Positions 18,063-27,222 of a DNA stretch of 64,000 nt are shown in pieces (the stretch's first letter is position 1; each line of letters opens with the position of its first letter). The notes under the pieces were generated by a model. That model did no database searches, was not told the DNA's origin, and worked only from the letters and a program-made list of their open reading frames with translations. The position numbers were made by a program, and so were the translations under genes. Source of the stretch: Fidelibacterota bacterium UBA2986 (GTDB taxonomy: Bacteria; Fidelibacterota; Marinisomatia; Marinisomatales; AB-629-J13); the NCBI GenBank assembly GCA_002346675.1, contig DEAI01000008.1, positions 135,611-199,610 of the forward strand, read 5' to 3'.

Positions 18063-18811
18063 GTAGCATCGGGATAGGCACGCTGCAAATATTGCATATC
18101 AGATAGCAAATGTCCTAAATGTTCTGTATGAATCCCTTCCCTTCCACCAGTGGTCATAAAACTGTTTTCAGGAATTCTTAGGGTCGCTTCCTTACAAACA
18201 TCATTTATAGTTTTATCCCATTCTATTTTGAGGGCTTTACGATCAACTCCGACTTTCTTTTTCATCATCACTATATCTGTTTGTGTCATTTTAAAAAATT
18301 CCCCAGTAAAAGTCCACAAGTTGTTAATAGCTTCTTGCACTTTTCTATGACTTCCCTCAGTACCATCCCCTAGACGAATGACCCAATTTGAAGAATGACG
18401 ATAATGGTAGGTCGTTTCTTTTATGGCCTTTGCGGCAATCGAAGCTAATTGTTTATCTCTACTTTTACTTAAGGTGTAAAAAAACAATTTATCATAGGCA
18501 TCCAGAAAAAACCGACACACTATGGTGTCAGCGAAATTACCGTTAGGATGTTCGCACATCAGCAGATTAGTAAATTTGCGCTCATCTCGTTTAAAGGCAA
18601 GATCGTCCGCTGTGGTATTTTCCCCCTTTAGCTCTGCAGCATACTCCAACAGAAAATTTGCCCTACCAAATAAGTCCAGTGAGATATTACTAAGAGCAAT
18701 ATCCTCTTCAAGAAATGGTGCTTTGTATGCCCACTGAGCTAAGCGTTGTGCTGAGATCAGAGCATCGTCACCAAGGGATAATACATATTTAAATAAAATA
18801 GTATCTCTCAC
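18056..18811 (-). CDS. paaC: PaaC, phenylacetyl-CoA epoxidase structural subunit
   Basis: The 251-residue protein is a ferritin-like helical bundle homologous to PaaA but without its iron ligands. Recognisable stretches are YVLSLGDDALISAQRLAQW, ALSNISLDLFGRANFLLEY and the C-terminal GREGIHTEHLGHLLSDMQYL. PaaC forms the stable heterodimeric core with PaaA. It begins with GTG at 18811, and that G is also the last base of the paaB stop codon TAG, so translation is directly coupled. Confidence 0.94.
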   Translation of the reverse strand: MRDTILFKYVLSLGDDALISAQRLAQWAYKAPFLEEDIALSNISLDLFGRANFLLEYAAELKGENTTADDLAFKRDERKFTNLLMCEHPNGNFADTIVCRFFLDAYDKLFFYTLSKSRDKQLASIAAKAIKETTYHYRHSSNWVIRLGDGTEGSHRKVQEAINNLWTFTGEFFKMTQTDIVMMKKKVGVDRKALKIEWDKTINDVCKEATLRIPENSFMTTGGREGIHTEHLGHLLSDMQYLQRAYPDATW

Positions 18812-19098
18812 TATAATCCCTTTACTTTTTTGGAAACTTTAAAAAAGGTTGGATAGCGATACACTTTATCATCTGCGGGGTCAAAAAATGACTCACTATC
18901 ATTTGGGTTAGAAGATACAATATCTTCAGCTTTAACCACCCAGATGCAGGAACCTTCCTGCCGGCGTGTATAAAGCTCCCGAGCATTCTGTAATGCCATT
19001 TCCTTATCCGTTGCATGTACCGAACCGCAGTGTTGAAAATGGGCTCCGGTTTTGGGTTGGACAAATACTTCCCATACAGGCAGGTTATCATTTCTCAT
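18811..19098 (-). CDS. paaB: PaaB, phenylacetyl-CoA epoxidase small subunit
   Basis: This 95-residue protein matches PaaB in length and motif order: [39 protein letters not shown], then [11 protein letters not shown]. PaaB bridges PaaAC units in the epoxidase complex. Its ATG overlaps the paaA stop by four bases, and its own stop shares a base with paaC. An overlapping 89-codon frame on the same strand (18822-19091) is only a shadow. Confidence 0.94.
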   Translation of the reverse strand: MRNDNLPVWEVFVQPKTGAHFQHCGSVHATDKEMALQNARELYTRRQEGSCIWVVKAEDIVSSNPNDSESFFDPADDKVYRYPTFFKVSKKVKGL

Positions 19099-20030
19099 GC
19101 TCTGGCTCCGTTTTTATTTTTTTCAGTGTAAGCAATTGCAGCATCTCTCACCCATTTTCCCTCTTCGTGGGCTTTTACATGGTTATTGATTCGTTCTTTA
19201 TTACAGAACCCGTTACCATTTACCACCTCCCAGAATTCATTCCAGTCAATTTTGCCAAAATCATAATTCTTGTTTTTTGGATTCCATTTTAATTCAGAAT
19301 CAGGAATAGTCAATCCGATAAGCTCAGCCTGTTTAACTGCTCTATCAACAAATACCTGCCGTAAATCATCATTGGTTTCACGTTTGATTTTCCATTGCAT
19401 AGCGTTGGAAGTATGAGCAGAGTCTGAATCATGTGGTCCAAACATCATAAGGGAAGGCCACCACCAGCGGTCCAGAGCATCCTGAGCCATTTCCTGCTGT
19501 TCAGTTGTTCCAAGAGCCATTTTGGACATTATTTCATATCCCTGTCGATGGTGAAAACTTTCTTCTTTACAAATTCGAATCATTGCTCTAGAATATGGAC
19601 CATAGGATGTCCGCCGCAAAGATTGTTGGTTCACAATGGCAGCGCCATCTACCAGCCACCCAATGGCCCCAACATCTGCCCAGGTGAGAGTGGGATAATT
19701 AAAAATATTGGAATATTTAGCTTTCCCGGTTTGTAATTGGGTTATCAGCTCATTTCTGGTAATACCCAAAGTTTCTGTAGCACTGTAAAGATAAAGCCCG
19801 TGACCAGCTTCATCCTGGACTTTGGCAATGAGTACCATTTTTGCTCTCAAAGATGGAGCTCTAGTAATCCAATTTCCTTCAGGCTGCATACCAATAATTT
19901 CTGAATGTGCATGCTGGGATATCTGGCGAATGAGGTGTCTTCTGTATTTTTCCGGCATCCAGTCTTTTGGCTCAATTTTTAGTTCAGCATCAATTTTATC
20001 CTGAAACGCTCTTTCTTTTCTATCTTCCAT
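19095..20030 (-). CDS. paaA: PaaA, catalytic subunit of phenylacetyl-CoA 1,2-epoxidase
   Basis: The 311-residue protein is the di-iron oxygenase subunit. It has the two ExxH iron-binding motifs of the family, in [20 protein letters not shown] and [16 protein letters not shown], and the characteristic [16 protein letters not shown]. It adds one oxygen atom from O2 across the ring of phenylacetyl-CoA, drawing electrons from a reductase (PaaE) that is not encoded in this window. It is first in a twelve-gene operon running to 8525. No regulator gene of the PaaR or PaaX type is adjacent. Confidence 0.96.
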   Translation of the reverse strand: MEDRKERAFQDKIDAELKIEPKDWMPEKYRRHLIRQISQHAHSEIIGMQPEGNWITRAPSLRAKMVLIAKVQDEAGHGLYLYSATETLGITRNELITQLQTGKAKYSNIFNYPTLTWADVGAIGWLVDGAAIVNQQSLRRTSYGPYSRAMIRICKEESFHHRQGYEIMSKMALGTTEQQEMAQDALDRWWWPSLMMFGPHDSDSAHTSNAMQWKIKRETNDDLRQVFVDRAVKQAELIGLTIPDSELKWNPKNKNYDFGKIDWNEFWEVVNGNGFCNKERINNHVKAHEEGKWVRDAAIAYTEKNKNGARA

Positions 20031-20267
20031 AGAGGTTTGATTTATTACTTAAATTTAGGATAATAATAAAAAATGTCGTTACATAAAAATAGTTATTTTG
20101 AAATTGTAAAAATATGACTGTAATATTAAAAATTATTAGAAACAACAATTGATAGTTTAACTTTCTAAAGATAACCTCTATGCAGAAAATTGTCTGTTAA
20201 TTGATTCCAGAAAAAAGTAAAATCCTTTCAGAAATACATACAATATCCACTAAAATCACGGGAGCTT
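20031..20267. promoter_or_regulatory. divergent promoter region between paaA and an aminotransferase gene
   Basis: This AT-rich gap of 237 bases must hold the promoter of the paa operon (leftward) and probably that of the aminotransferase (rightward). I looked for a PaaR- or PaaX-like palindrome and for a CRP-type TGTGA-N6-TCACA site and found none convincing. A GGGAG stands at 20260-20264, close to the rightward TTG start. Confidence 0.45.
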
Positions 20268-21629
20268 TTGTATAAAAGAAATTCTTTTAAACTTTTTATG
20301 AATCAATCAAATCCTAATCCCTTTCCACTCAATGCAACCTTGATTGAAAATCTAATCAAGGAAAACAATCTGAATTTATGCTCAATCAGTATCAGAGAAC
20401 TAAATCGCTTGGTAGATAAGTTATCAGAGAAATGTTCTGTTGAGTTTCTTCGCTTTGAATTTGGAATCCCTGGGCTAATCGCAAATAGAATGGGACCAGA
20501 AGAAGAAATACGTATTTTAAAAGAGAATCCTTCCCTTCCCTCAACGTATCCTCCTTTTGATGGAGTTCCACGGCTCAAAAAAGCGACAGCATTATTCTGT
20601 AAAAAATTTATGAATATTGATGTGCAACCTGAAAACTGTCTTCCTACTGTGGGAGCTATGCATGGCTGTTTTATTAGCCAAGCAATTTCTGCACGAAGGG
20701 GGGAAAATGCAAATACCATTCTCTTTCTTGACCCTGGTTTCCCTGTTAATAAGTTGCAAGCGAAATTTTTAGGTCTAAATGTCAAATCTGTGGATTTATA
20801 TAACTACCGTGGTGAAAAATTAATTGATAAATTGGAGAAATTATTTTCTACAGGCACTATTGGGGGGGTTATTTGGTCAAGCCCCAATAACCCATCGTGG
20901 ATATGCCTAAAGGGAAAAGAGCTAAAAGGAATAGGTGAATTGCTTACGAAATATGATGTAATTGGGATTGAGGACATTGCCTATTTTGGGATGGATTTTA
21001 GGTATGACTACAGTGTCCCTGGCAGTCCTCCATATCAGCCAACTGTAGCAACCTATACGGATAATTATTTTATTATTATTTCCAGCTCAAAAATTTTCAG
21101 CTACGCAGGACAACGAGTTGCTGTGACCATCATTTCTCCTGAGTTAATGAATAAAAAATATTCTTATCTCAAAACATATTTTAATACAGATAAAGTGGGA
21201 AATGCGTTTATCCATGGAGGGCTCTATACCACAACTGCGGGGGTAGCACAAACCCCTCAAATTGCACTGGCTTCATATTTTGAAGCTGCTTCGAATGGAC
21301 AATATGATTTTCTTTCTGAGTTAAAAATATACGCTGAACGAGCCAAAAAAGCTAAAAAGATATTTTTAAAATATGGGTTTAACCTAGCATATTCAAAGGA
21401 TATGGAAGAACAGATTTCCGACGGATTTTATTTTACAATTAAAAGAGAAGGCTTTAACAGTGATACCTTACTCTATCATATGTTAAGATTTGGTCTCGCA
21501 GGAATTCCCCTGAATACAACCGGCAGTACAATCGAGGGAGTAAGGATCTGTGTTTCCTTGATTCGTTCAGATCAATTTGAAGAGCTGGAGTTCCGGGTTA
21601 GGGAATTGAATTCATTTTTAATTAATTAG
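20268..21629 (+). CDS. PLP-dependent class I/II aminotransferase
   Basis: The protein has up to 453 residues. The frame opens at TTG 20268, preceded very closely by GGGAG; the first ATG is at 20298 (MNQSNPNPFPLN), which gives 443 residues, and neither start is certain. Fold-type I features are present: PPFDGVPRLKKA, GAMHGCFISQAI, SSPNNPSW in place of the usual NPxNPTG, the cofactor Asp in GIEDIAYFG, the Schiff-base Lys in SSSKIFSYAGQRVAV and the carboxylate Arg in GVRICVSLI. It is divergent from the phenylacetate operon, suggesting by context that it may use phenylalanine or another aromatic amino acid. Substrate specificity cannot be read from the sequence. Confidence 0.82.
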   Translation: MYKRNSFKLFMNQSNPNPFPLNATLIENLIKENNLNLCSISIRELNRLVDKLSEKCSVEFLRFEFGIPGLIANRMGPEEEIRILKENPSLPSTYPPFDGVPRLKKATALFCKKFMNIDVQPENCLPTVGAMHGCFISQAISARRGENANTILFLDPGFPVNKLQAKFLGLNVKSVDLYNYRGEKLIDKLEKLFSTGTIGGVIWSSPNNPSWICLKGKELKGIGELLTKYDVIGIEDIAYFGMDFRYDYSVPGSPPYQPTVATYTDNYFIIISSSKIFSYAGQRVAVTIISPELMNKKYSYLKTYFNTDKVGNAFIHGGLYTTTAGVAQTPQIALASYFEAASNGQYDFLSELKIYAERAKKAKKIFLKYGFNLAYSKDMEEQISDGFYFTIKREGFNSDTLLYHMLRFGLAGIPLNTTGSTIEGVRICVSLIRSDQFEELEFRVRELNSFLIN

Positions 21630-21740
21630 GTAAACCTACTATTGTAGTACGTACAAAAAAAATCATCTTATTTGGTAATTTTCTTTATCAAAAGAACCAT
21701 ATTTATAATCTTTGAAGAAGGGTTGGATAAAAATTAAATA

Positions 21741-21760
21741 ATTGTGATTCAAATCACAAT
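21741..21760. promoter_or_regulatory. CRP/FNR-family operator-like palindrome
   Basis: The sequence ATTGTGATT-CA-AATCACAAT is a perfect nine-base inverted repeat with a two-base centre. Its core TGTGA-N6-TCACA equals the classical CRP consensus. A TATAAT box lies at 21792-21797 with a weak TTCCAC hexamer 16 bases upstream, so the palindrome centre is about 50 bases before a probable transcription start, a position compatible with activation of the SusC gene at 21888. The binding protein is not in the window. Confidence 0.55.
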
Positions 21761-21827
21761 GTTTGTACCTTCCACATCAATCAAAACAGTATATAATAAA
21801 TATTAACAAATATATTAATAATTCAAC

Positions 21828-21843
21828 AGGGGTTTACTCCCCT
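21828..21843 (+). other. short GC hairpin in the susC leader
   Basis: AGGGG-TTTACT-CCCCT forms a five-base GC-rich hairpin about 30 bases before the AGGAGG ribosome binding site of the SusC gene. No T-run follows, so it is not a typical terminator. It might stabilise the leader or be incidental. Confidence 0.35.
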
Positions 21844-21887
21844 ATTAAATCATATTATTTTTTAAACAGCAGGAGGTTCTCAATTCT

Positions 21888-24803
21888 ATGAAAATAAAAA
21901 TAAAAATAGCTTTCCTGATAACATGCATAATGAGTGCCCAGATTGTGATTGCGCAATCATCACGGATCACGGGTACGGTAACAGATGCAGAATCGGGTGA
22001 TCCGCTAGTTGCAGCTCATGTGTTTGTGAAGGGGACCTTTGTTGGTACCACCACAGATGTTGATGGATCATATAGCTTAGACGTAGACGGCAATGTGACA
22101 TTAGTTGTTGCCTATATGGGTTATAAGACCCAAGAGCTAGCTACTAGTAGTGGGTCAGGAAATTTTGCCATGGAGCCTGATGTATTGAGACAGGATGAAG
22201 TGGTTGTAACTGGTCTTGTCAGTACAGTTAAAAGAAGAAACGCTGCTAATGCGGTAGCTTCCGTTTCTGGTGATGACCTAGTAAATGCACCAACTCAGAC
22301 GTTAGACCAAGCTCTGGGTGGTCAGTTTGCTGGCGTCAATATTCGTAGGAATACTGGTGCTCCAGGTGGTGGTACTAATGTGAACCTGCGTGGACAGTCT
22401 ACCCTAACAGGTAGCACTCAACCTCTATACGTTATAGATGGTGTTATTGTAAATAATGATGCGAATCAATCTGGTATCGATGTTGTAACAGCCGCCACAG
22501 GGGCAGGAAGTTCAAGACCTCAGGGGCAACCAACAAATCGTATCGGCGATATTAACCCTAATGATATAGAAAGTGTTGAAGTCCTAAAGGGTGCAAGTGC
22601 CGCAGCTATATATGGAGCAAAGGCATCGAATGGTGTTGTTATCATTAATACCAAGCGTGGTAAAGGTGGACCAACAAAATTCAATTTTTCCACAAAGACA
22701 GGATCCTCATCATTGCTCAGAAAAATGGGTCACAGAGTATTTGATACCTATACCGAAGCTGAAGAACAATATGGAGCAGATATTGCAGCATTAGGTAATG
22801 ATGCCAATGGAAACTGGGCTGGAAATAACTTTGACTATGAAGAGATTCTTTATGGTGAGACAGGTCAGTTGACAGAGCATACTCTTAGCGCTATTGGTGG
22901 CAATGAAGAAACTCAGTTTTATCTTGGTGGACAGTACATGGATGAAGGTGGTATTATCAAAAATACTGGCTACAAGAAGATCTCAGGTCGATTGAATGTA
23001 AACCACAGGTTAAGTGAAAAGGCAAAATTATCTGTTTCAACCAATCTGGTTCGTTCTGAGTCAGATCGTGGAGTCACTGGTAATGATAATACTAATATGA
23101 CCTATGGTTTTTCTATAGGTTTTACTCCTAGCTTTATAGATATAAGAAAAAATGCTGATGGTTCTTATCCAATTCATCCCCTGAATCCTTCCAATCCATT
23201 GGAAACATCAGAGTACTTTGTAAATAATGAAGTTACTCACCGCGTGTTGGGTTCTATGAAGTTTGATTATAACCTGTTCAGAGCTGATAATATGGACCTT
23301 GGGTTTCTAGCGGTCGCTGGTGCAGATTTTTATAATCAGGAGAATGAGGTCTTTATTCCTCCTTTCTTGCAAATTGAATCTTCCAATGATGAGGCAGGTC
23401 AGTCAGTAATGACCACAACCGATAATTTAAATACCAATCTATCTTTGAATATGGTTCATAAAATGAAGATGCCTGGCATGACTTTTAATACAACAGCAGG
23501 TCTCCAGTATGAAACTTATGATTGGAATTCAGTGTTTGTTCATGCAACGGGTATGATCCCAACACAGACGAATGTTGATAAAGCCAGTTCGCAGGCTGTA
23601 TATCATGATAGGAAAAAACGTCAGGACCGTGGACAATTCTTTCAAGAAGAGGTGACTGTTGGTGACAATCTATATGTTGCATTTAGTATGCGTGGTGACG
23701 TTTCAAGTACCATGGGTGATATAGAGACAAAAGAATGGTATCCTAAAGCAGCAGCGTCCTATCAACTAGGTGAAGTTGCTGTATTTGACAACCTGAAACT
23801 TCGAGGTGCATGGGGTCAAACAGGAAATATGCCACAATCAAAAGCAAAGTATACGACTATGGCTTCCTCTAACATTGGAGGTATCAATGGCCTGGTAGCA
23901 TCATCAACAAAAGGGAATTCAGCTATCAAACCAGAGAGGACAACTGAATTAGAATTTGGTGCAGATTTTTCTGTAATGGGTGGTTTTGCGACAGTTGAAG
24001 CAACTATGTATCAGCAGAACATTGAAGACCTTATTCTTCTAGTTGATGAAGCACCCTCTTCTGGTGCATCTTACTCTTGGCAGAATGGTGGAGAAATGAA
24101 AACTTCAGGAATGGAGCTTGCTCTTGGCCTTAACCCAACAATGCTTTTTGATTTTGGTGGGCTTGACTGGAATTTTCACATGACCTACTATACTAATGAG
24201 TCTGAGGTTACCAAACTAAATGTAGATCCGTATAACTATGGTGGGTTTGCTACATTCCTTGGTACTTATAGGATAGAAGAAGGATATTCTCCTACTTCAA
24301 TCGTTGGAAGTGAAATGACAGATGGTAAACATGATGTATTAGGAGATGAAAATCCAGATTATCGACTTTCATTTAGAAATTCATTCAGTTTAGGGCCTGT
24401 GTCTCTTTCATTCCTTATAGATCGTAAAGAAGGTGGGCATGCTATCAATCTTGCTAATCTGATCTATGATCTCGGTGGAACTACAGTTGATTTTGAAGAG
24501 AATGGTGGTGATAGGTTGGCTAACCTGGGTGCTGTTACAGCTCCTTATGTTGAGTCAACATCCTATACAGCTTTAAGAGACCTTAGCCTAACCTATACAG
24601 TGCCAGGAGGACTTACCGAAGGGTATGGCCTGAGCAATTTGAAAATTGGTCTTGCACTTCGTAACTGGTGGATGGCATCTGATTACACGGGTCTAAGCCC
24701 TGAAGTTAGTCAGTTTGGTAATGAGGCGATAGGTGGTTCCGTTGACACGAACCCATTCCCTCTCTCAAAAAGTATGTATCTCACTTTATCAATGGGACTC
24801 TAA
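21888..24803 (+). CDS. SusC/RagA-family TonB-dependent outer-membrane transporter
   Basis: The 971-residue protein has a strong AGGAGG box 11 bases before its ATG and a signal peptide (MKIKIKIAFLITCIMSAQIV, cut after IAQ). A carboxypeptidase-D-regulatory-like domain (ITGTVTDAESGDPLVAAHVF) is followed by a DEVVVTG box near residue 105. The TonB plug follows, with DQALGGQFAGVNIRRNTGAP, NLRGQSTLTG, LYVIDGVIVNN and VLKGASAAAIYGAKASNGVV. The rest is the barrel, ending YLTLSMGL. It is the import pore of a SusCD pair; the glycan or peptide it takes up is unknown and no glycosidase lies nearby. The lipoprotein partner follows 18 bases later. Confidence 0.94.
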   Translation: MKIKIKIAFLITCIMSAQIVIAQSSRITGTVTDAESGDPLVAAHVFVKGTFVGTTTDVDGSYSLDVDGNVTLVVAYMGYKTQELATSSGSGNFAMEPDVLRQDEVVVTGLVSTVKRRNAANAVASVSGDDLVNAPTQTLDQALGGQFAGVNIRRNTGAPGGGTNVNLRGQSTLTGSTQPLYVIDGVIVNNDANQSGIDVVTAATGAGSSRPQGQPTNRIGDINPNDIESVEVLKGASAAAIYGAKASNGVVIINTKRGKGGPTKFNFSTKTGSSSLLRKMGHRVFDTYTEAEEQYGADIAALGNDANGNWAGNNFDYEEILYGETGQLTEHTLSAIGGNEETQFYLGGQYMDEGGIIKNTGYKKISGRLNVNHRLSEKAKLSVSTNLVRSESDRGVTGNDNTNMTYGFSIGFTPSFIDIRKNADGSYPIHPLNPSNPLETSEYFVNNEVTHRVLGSMKFDYNLFRADNMDLGFLAVAGADFYNQENEVFIPPFLQIESSNDEAGQSVMTTTDNLNTNLSLNMVHKMKMPGMTFNTTAGLQYETYDWNSVFVHATGMIPTQTNVDKASSQAVYHDRKKRQDRGQFFQEEVTVGDNLYVAFSMRGDVSSTMGDIETKEWYPKAAASYQLGEVAVFDNLKLRGAWGQTGNMPQSKAKYTTMASSNIGGINGLVASSTKGNSAIKPERTTELEFGADFSVMGGFATVEATMYQQNIEDLILLVDEAPSSGASYSWQNGGEMKTSGMELALGLNPTMLFDFGGLDWNFHMTYYTNESEVTKLNVDPYNYGGFATFLGTYRIEEGYSPTSIVGSEMTDGKHDVLGDENPDYRLSFRNSFSLGPVSLSFLIDRKEGGHAINLANLIYDLGGTTVDFEENGGDRLANLGAVTAPYVESTSYTALRDLSLTYTVPGGLTEGYGLSNLKIGLALRNWWMASDYTGLSPEVSQFGNEAIGGSVDTNPFPLSKSMYLTLSMGL

Positions 24804-24821
24804 TCCTGGGAGGAATTAATT

Positions 24822-26090
24822 ATGAAAACAAAAAAAAGAAATACATTAATGAAGATCCTGCCAATGGTATTAGTACTATTTTGGACAGGGTGTGAAGATC
24901 TAGATTTTCCAGACCCAAATAATCCGACAGATGACACTGCCACTATTCAATCATTGGTCACAGGCGCTGAAGCACAAATGCGATCGGGTTTTGGTATTTG
25001 GATAAGAGATCTATTGGTTGTTGGACGTGAAGCATATTATCTTGAACCAGCAGATCCCAGGTACACAGGTGAGTTGCTTCGTGGACCTATCGATCCTGGT
25101 GGGTTCCTTTGCTATACTCCATGGGCAGCAAATTATAAGGTCATTTCAAATTGCCAGACCATTCTTAATAGCTCAGAAGCAGATGCTGGAGCTAAAGGAT
25201 TTGCTCGAACAGTTAATGCTTATTGTCTAATGCGGGTCTTGGCCCTAACCAATGAGAATGGAGCGCGATTGAACTATGATGGAGACATAAATGTTGCCAC
25301 AGCATCTAAAGAAGAAGTGTTGGCTGAAATAGTCAATCTGCTAGATGCAGGTAAAACAAATCTCGAAGAAGCAGGCAGCGACTTTTCTTTTACGCTTTCT
25401 AGTGGTTTCGATGGATTCAATACACCTGCAACATTTGTTCATTTCAACCGCGGACTAAGAGCAAGAGTTGCTGTACTACAGGATGACTGGAGCGCCGCTC
25501 AAACAGCTCTAACCTCAGTTGATGCATGGATGAATGGTGGTGACCATGATGCTGGTGTCTATCATGTCTTTAGTTCGGGTGCCAACGATGTAGATAATCA
25601 AATGTTTGAGGATCCTAACGCTGCAACCTTAAAACTTATGGTGCATCCCTCTTTCTTAACCGATGCACATGAGGGTGATGCAAGATTGACAAATAATGTT
25701 CTCGAACGTGAAGCCACTGTAACATATGATGGTTTAGAAAGCTATTTAGCACCAACTCTTTACAGTAGTTCATATGATCCTGTACCAATGATGAGAGCTG
25801 TTGAATTACAACTGCTTCAGGCTGAGGTTCACATTGGTAACGGTGATTATGGATCTGCAGAATCGATCATGAATTCCATTCGTACTGCAGCTGGTGTAGC
25901 TGAATACACAGCTACAGATGCAAGCAATGCTGTTGATCGTGTACTTCATGAGAAACGCTACTCTCTATTTCTTGAAGGGCATAGACTCACAGATATGAGA
26001 CACTATGGCAAAACAGGTGAATTACCGCTCGATCGTGATGGAGATGCTGTAGTGAGCTTTCCAATACCAGAGACAGAAACACCCGGTTAA
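24822..26090 (+). CDS. SusD/RagB-family surface lipoprotein
   Basis: The 422-residue protein has a GGGAGG box before its ATG and a lipoprotein signal ending in LVLFWTGC (lipidated Cys near residue 25). The N-terminal NPNNPTDDTATIQSLV-like segment, TPR-like helices and C-terminal RLLHEKRYSLFLEGHRLTDM-like stretch (here RVLHEKRYSLFLEGHR) are SusD hallmarks. It forms the lid that captures substrate for the SusC pore encoded just upstream. At 422 residues it is shorter than most SusD proteins (about 500-600). A strong terminator closes the pair. Confidence 0.92.
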   Translation: MKTKKRNTLMKILPMVLVLFWTGCEDLDFPDPNNPTDDTATIQSLVTGAEAQMRSGFGIWIRDLLVVGREAYYLEPADPRYTGELLRGPIDPGGFLCYTPWAANYKVISNCQTILNSSEADAGAKGFARTVNAYCLMRVLALTNENGARLNYDGDINVATASKEEVLAEIVNLLDAGKTNLEEAGSDFSFTLSSGFDGFNTPATFVHFNRGLRARVAVLQDDWSAAQTALTSVDAWMNGGDHDAGVYHVFSSGANDVDNQMFEDPNAATLKLMVHPSFLTDAHEGDARLTNNVLEREATVTYDGLESYLAPTLYSSSYDPVPMMRAVELQLLQAEVHIGNGDYGSAESIMNSIRTAAGVAEYTATDASNAVDRVLHEKRYSLFLEGHRLTDMRHYGKTGELPLDRDGDAVVSFPIPETETPG

Positions 26091-26106
26091 AGTTTGATTT
26101 TGAATA

Positions 26107-26138
26107 AGCAAAAAGGCCTCGAACGAGGCCTTTTTGCT
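26107..26138 (+). terminator. Rho-independent terminator after the SusC/SusD pair
   Basis: AGCAAAAAGGCCTCG, a two-base AA loop and its exact complement CGAGGCCTTTTTGCT form a perfect 15-base stem starting 17 bases after the susD-like stop. The five T residues inside the descending arm act as the U-tract. The A-tract on the other side would also let it work leftward. Confidence 0.92.
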
Positions 26139-26162
26139 ATTAATAATAAGAGGATATAAATA

Positions 26163-27140
26163 ATGAGTAAAATTGTTTTTTCAATCTTCACATTAATATT
26201 CTTTTCCTGTTCACAAGAAAAGAACATTGTTCCGGATTATGTATTAACAGCAGATCAGAAACATAACAAGTTCAGCAAACTTATACCTCCAGTTTTAACT
26301 GTAAAATCTGGTGCAGTGATCAAGGCCGACACACATGAAGCATCTGATGGTCAGCTTCATTCAAGAGCAAAGCTTGAGGATCTTATTAATATCGATTTTG
26401 GACCAATACATCCGCTTACAGGTCCAGTATATGTTGAAGAAGCGGAAGTGGGAGATATTTTAGCAGTCGATCTATTGGATATTGAGCTGCATGAGTATGG
26501 CTGGCAGGCCATAGTTGGTGGATTTGGTTTTCTGACAGATCGATTTCCTTCTCCTAAATTGAATGTTCATAAGATTGATGTAAAGAATAAGACCACTATG
26601 TTCAACGACAAGGTAAAGATCCCGCTAAAGCCTTTCCCTGGTGTTATGGGGGTAGCTCCAGATACAGAGGAAATGCTTTCAACTATCCCTCCCAGAGCTA
26701 ATGGCGGGAATATGGATGATCCAAGCATGGTAGAAGGAACCACAGTCTATTTCCCTGTTTTTGTTAAAGGAGCTTTATTTTCAATTGGTGATGCACACGC
26801 TGTTCAAGGTTTAGGTGAAGTTTGTGGGACAGCAATTGAAGCCCCAATGACCTTTACATATCGTCTAAGGGTAATAAAAGATAGACCTAAGATCAAAGAG
26901 CCTCAATATGAGACAGATGATTACTACGCAGTTACAGGTTTTGGTGAGACCATCGACATTGCTACAAAAAAAGCTGTCAATTACATGGTTGACCATTTAA
27001 GTGATAATTATGATATATCTGCCGAAGATGCTTATATGCTGTGTTCCTTAGTTGGAGATTTAAAAATTGCAGAGGTTGTTGACATCCCCAATATGCTTGT
27101 TACCATGCATTTCCCTAAATCTATATTGAAACAGCTGTAA
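26163..27140 (+). CDS. acetamidase/formamidase-family protein with lipoprotein-type signal
   Basis: The 325-residue protein matches the FmdA/AmdA family: the early PPVLTVKSGAVIKADTHEAS, GPIHPLTGPVYVEEAEVGD, PRANGGNMD and IGDAHAVQGLGEVCGTAIE. These enzymes hydrolyse short amides to acid and ammonia with zinc or calcium at the active site. Unusually the N-terminus is a hydrophobic signal ending in LIFFSCSQEKN, which looks like a lipobox, so the enzyme may sit in the periplasm or outer membrane. It lies behind a terminator and has its own GAGG box. Substrate unknown. Confidence 0.85.
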   Translation: MSKIVFSIFTLIFFSCSQEKNIVPDYVLTADQKHNKFSKLIPPVLTVKSGAVIKADTHEASDGQLHSRAKLEDLINIDFGPIHPLTGPVYVEEAEVGDILAVDLLDIELHEYGWQAIVGGFGFLTDRFPSPKLNVHKIDVKNKTTMFNDKVKIPLKPFPGVMGVAPDTEEMLSTIPPRANGGNMDDPSMVEGTTVYFPVFVKGALFSIGDAHAVQGLGEVCGTAIEAPMTFTYRLRVIKDRPKIKEPQYETDDYYAVTGFGETIDIATKKAVNYMVDHLSDNYDISAEDAYMLCSLVGDLKIAEVVDIPNMLVTMHFPKSILKQL

Positions 27141-27222
27141 ATAATTACTATTAAGCTGTTTTCATTTAGGAAAAATAAATCCTGAGTGTTTAATTTCAGC
27201 TTTTACTAATTAGGAATAAACA

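Noticed and set aside
18822..19091. 89-codon frame on the minus strand within paaB
   Set aside because: It overlaps paaB wholly in another frame; paaB has clear homology and operon coupling.
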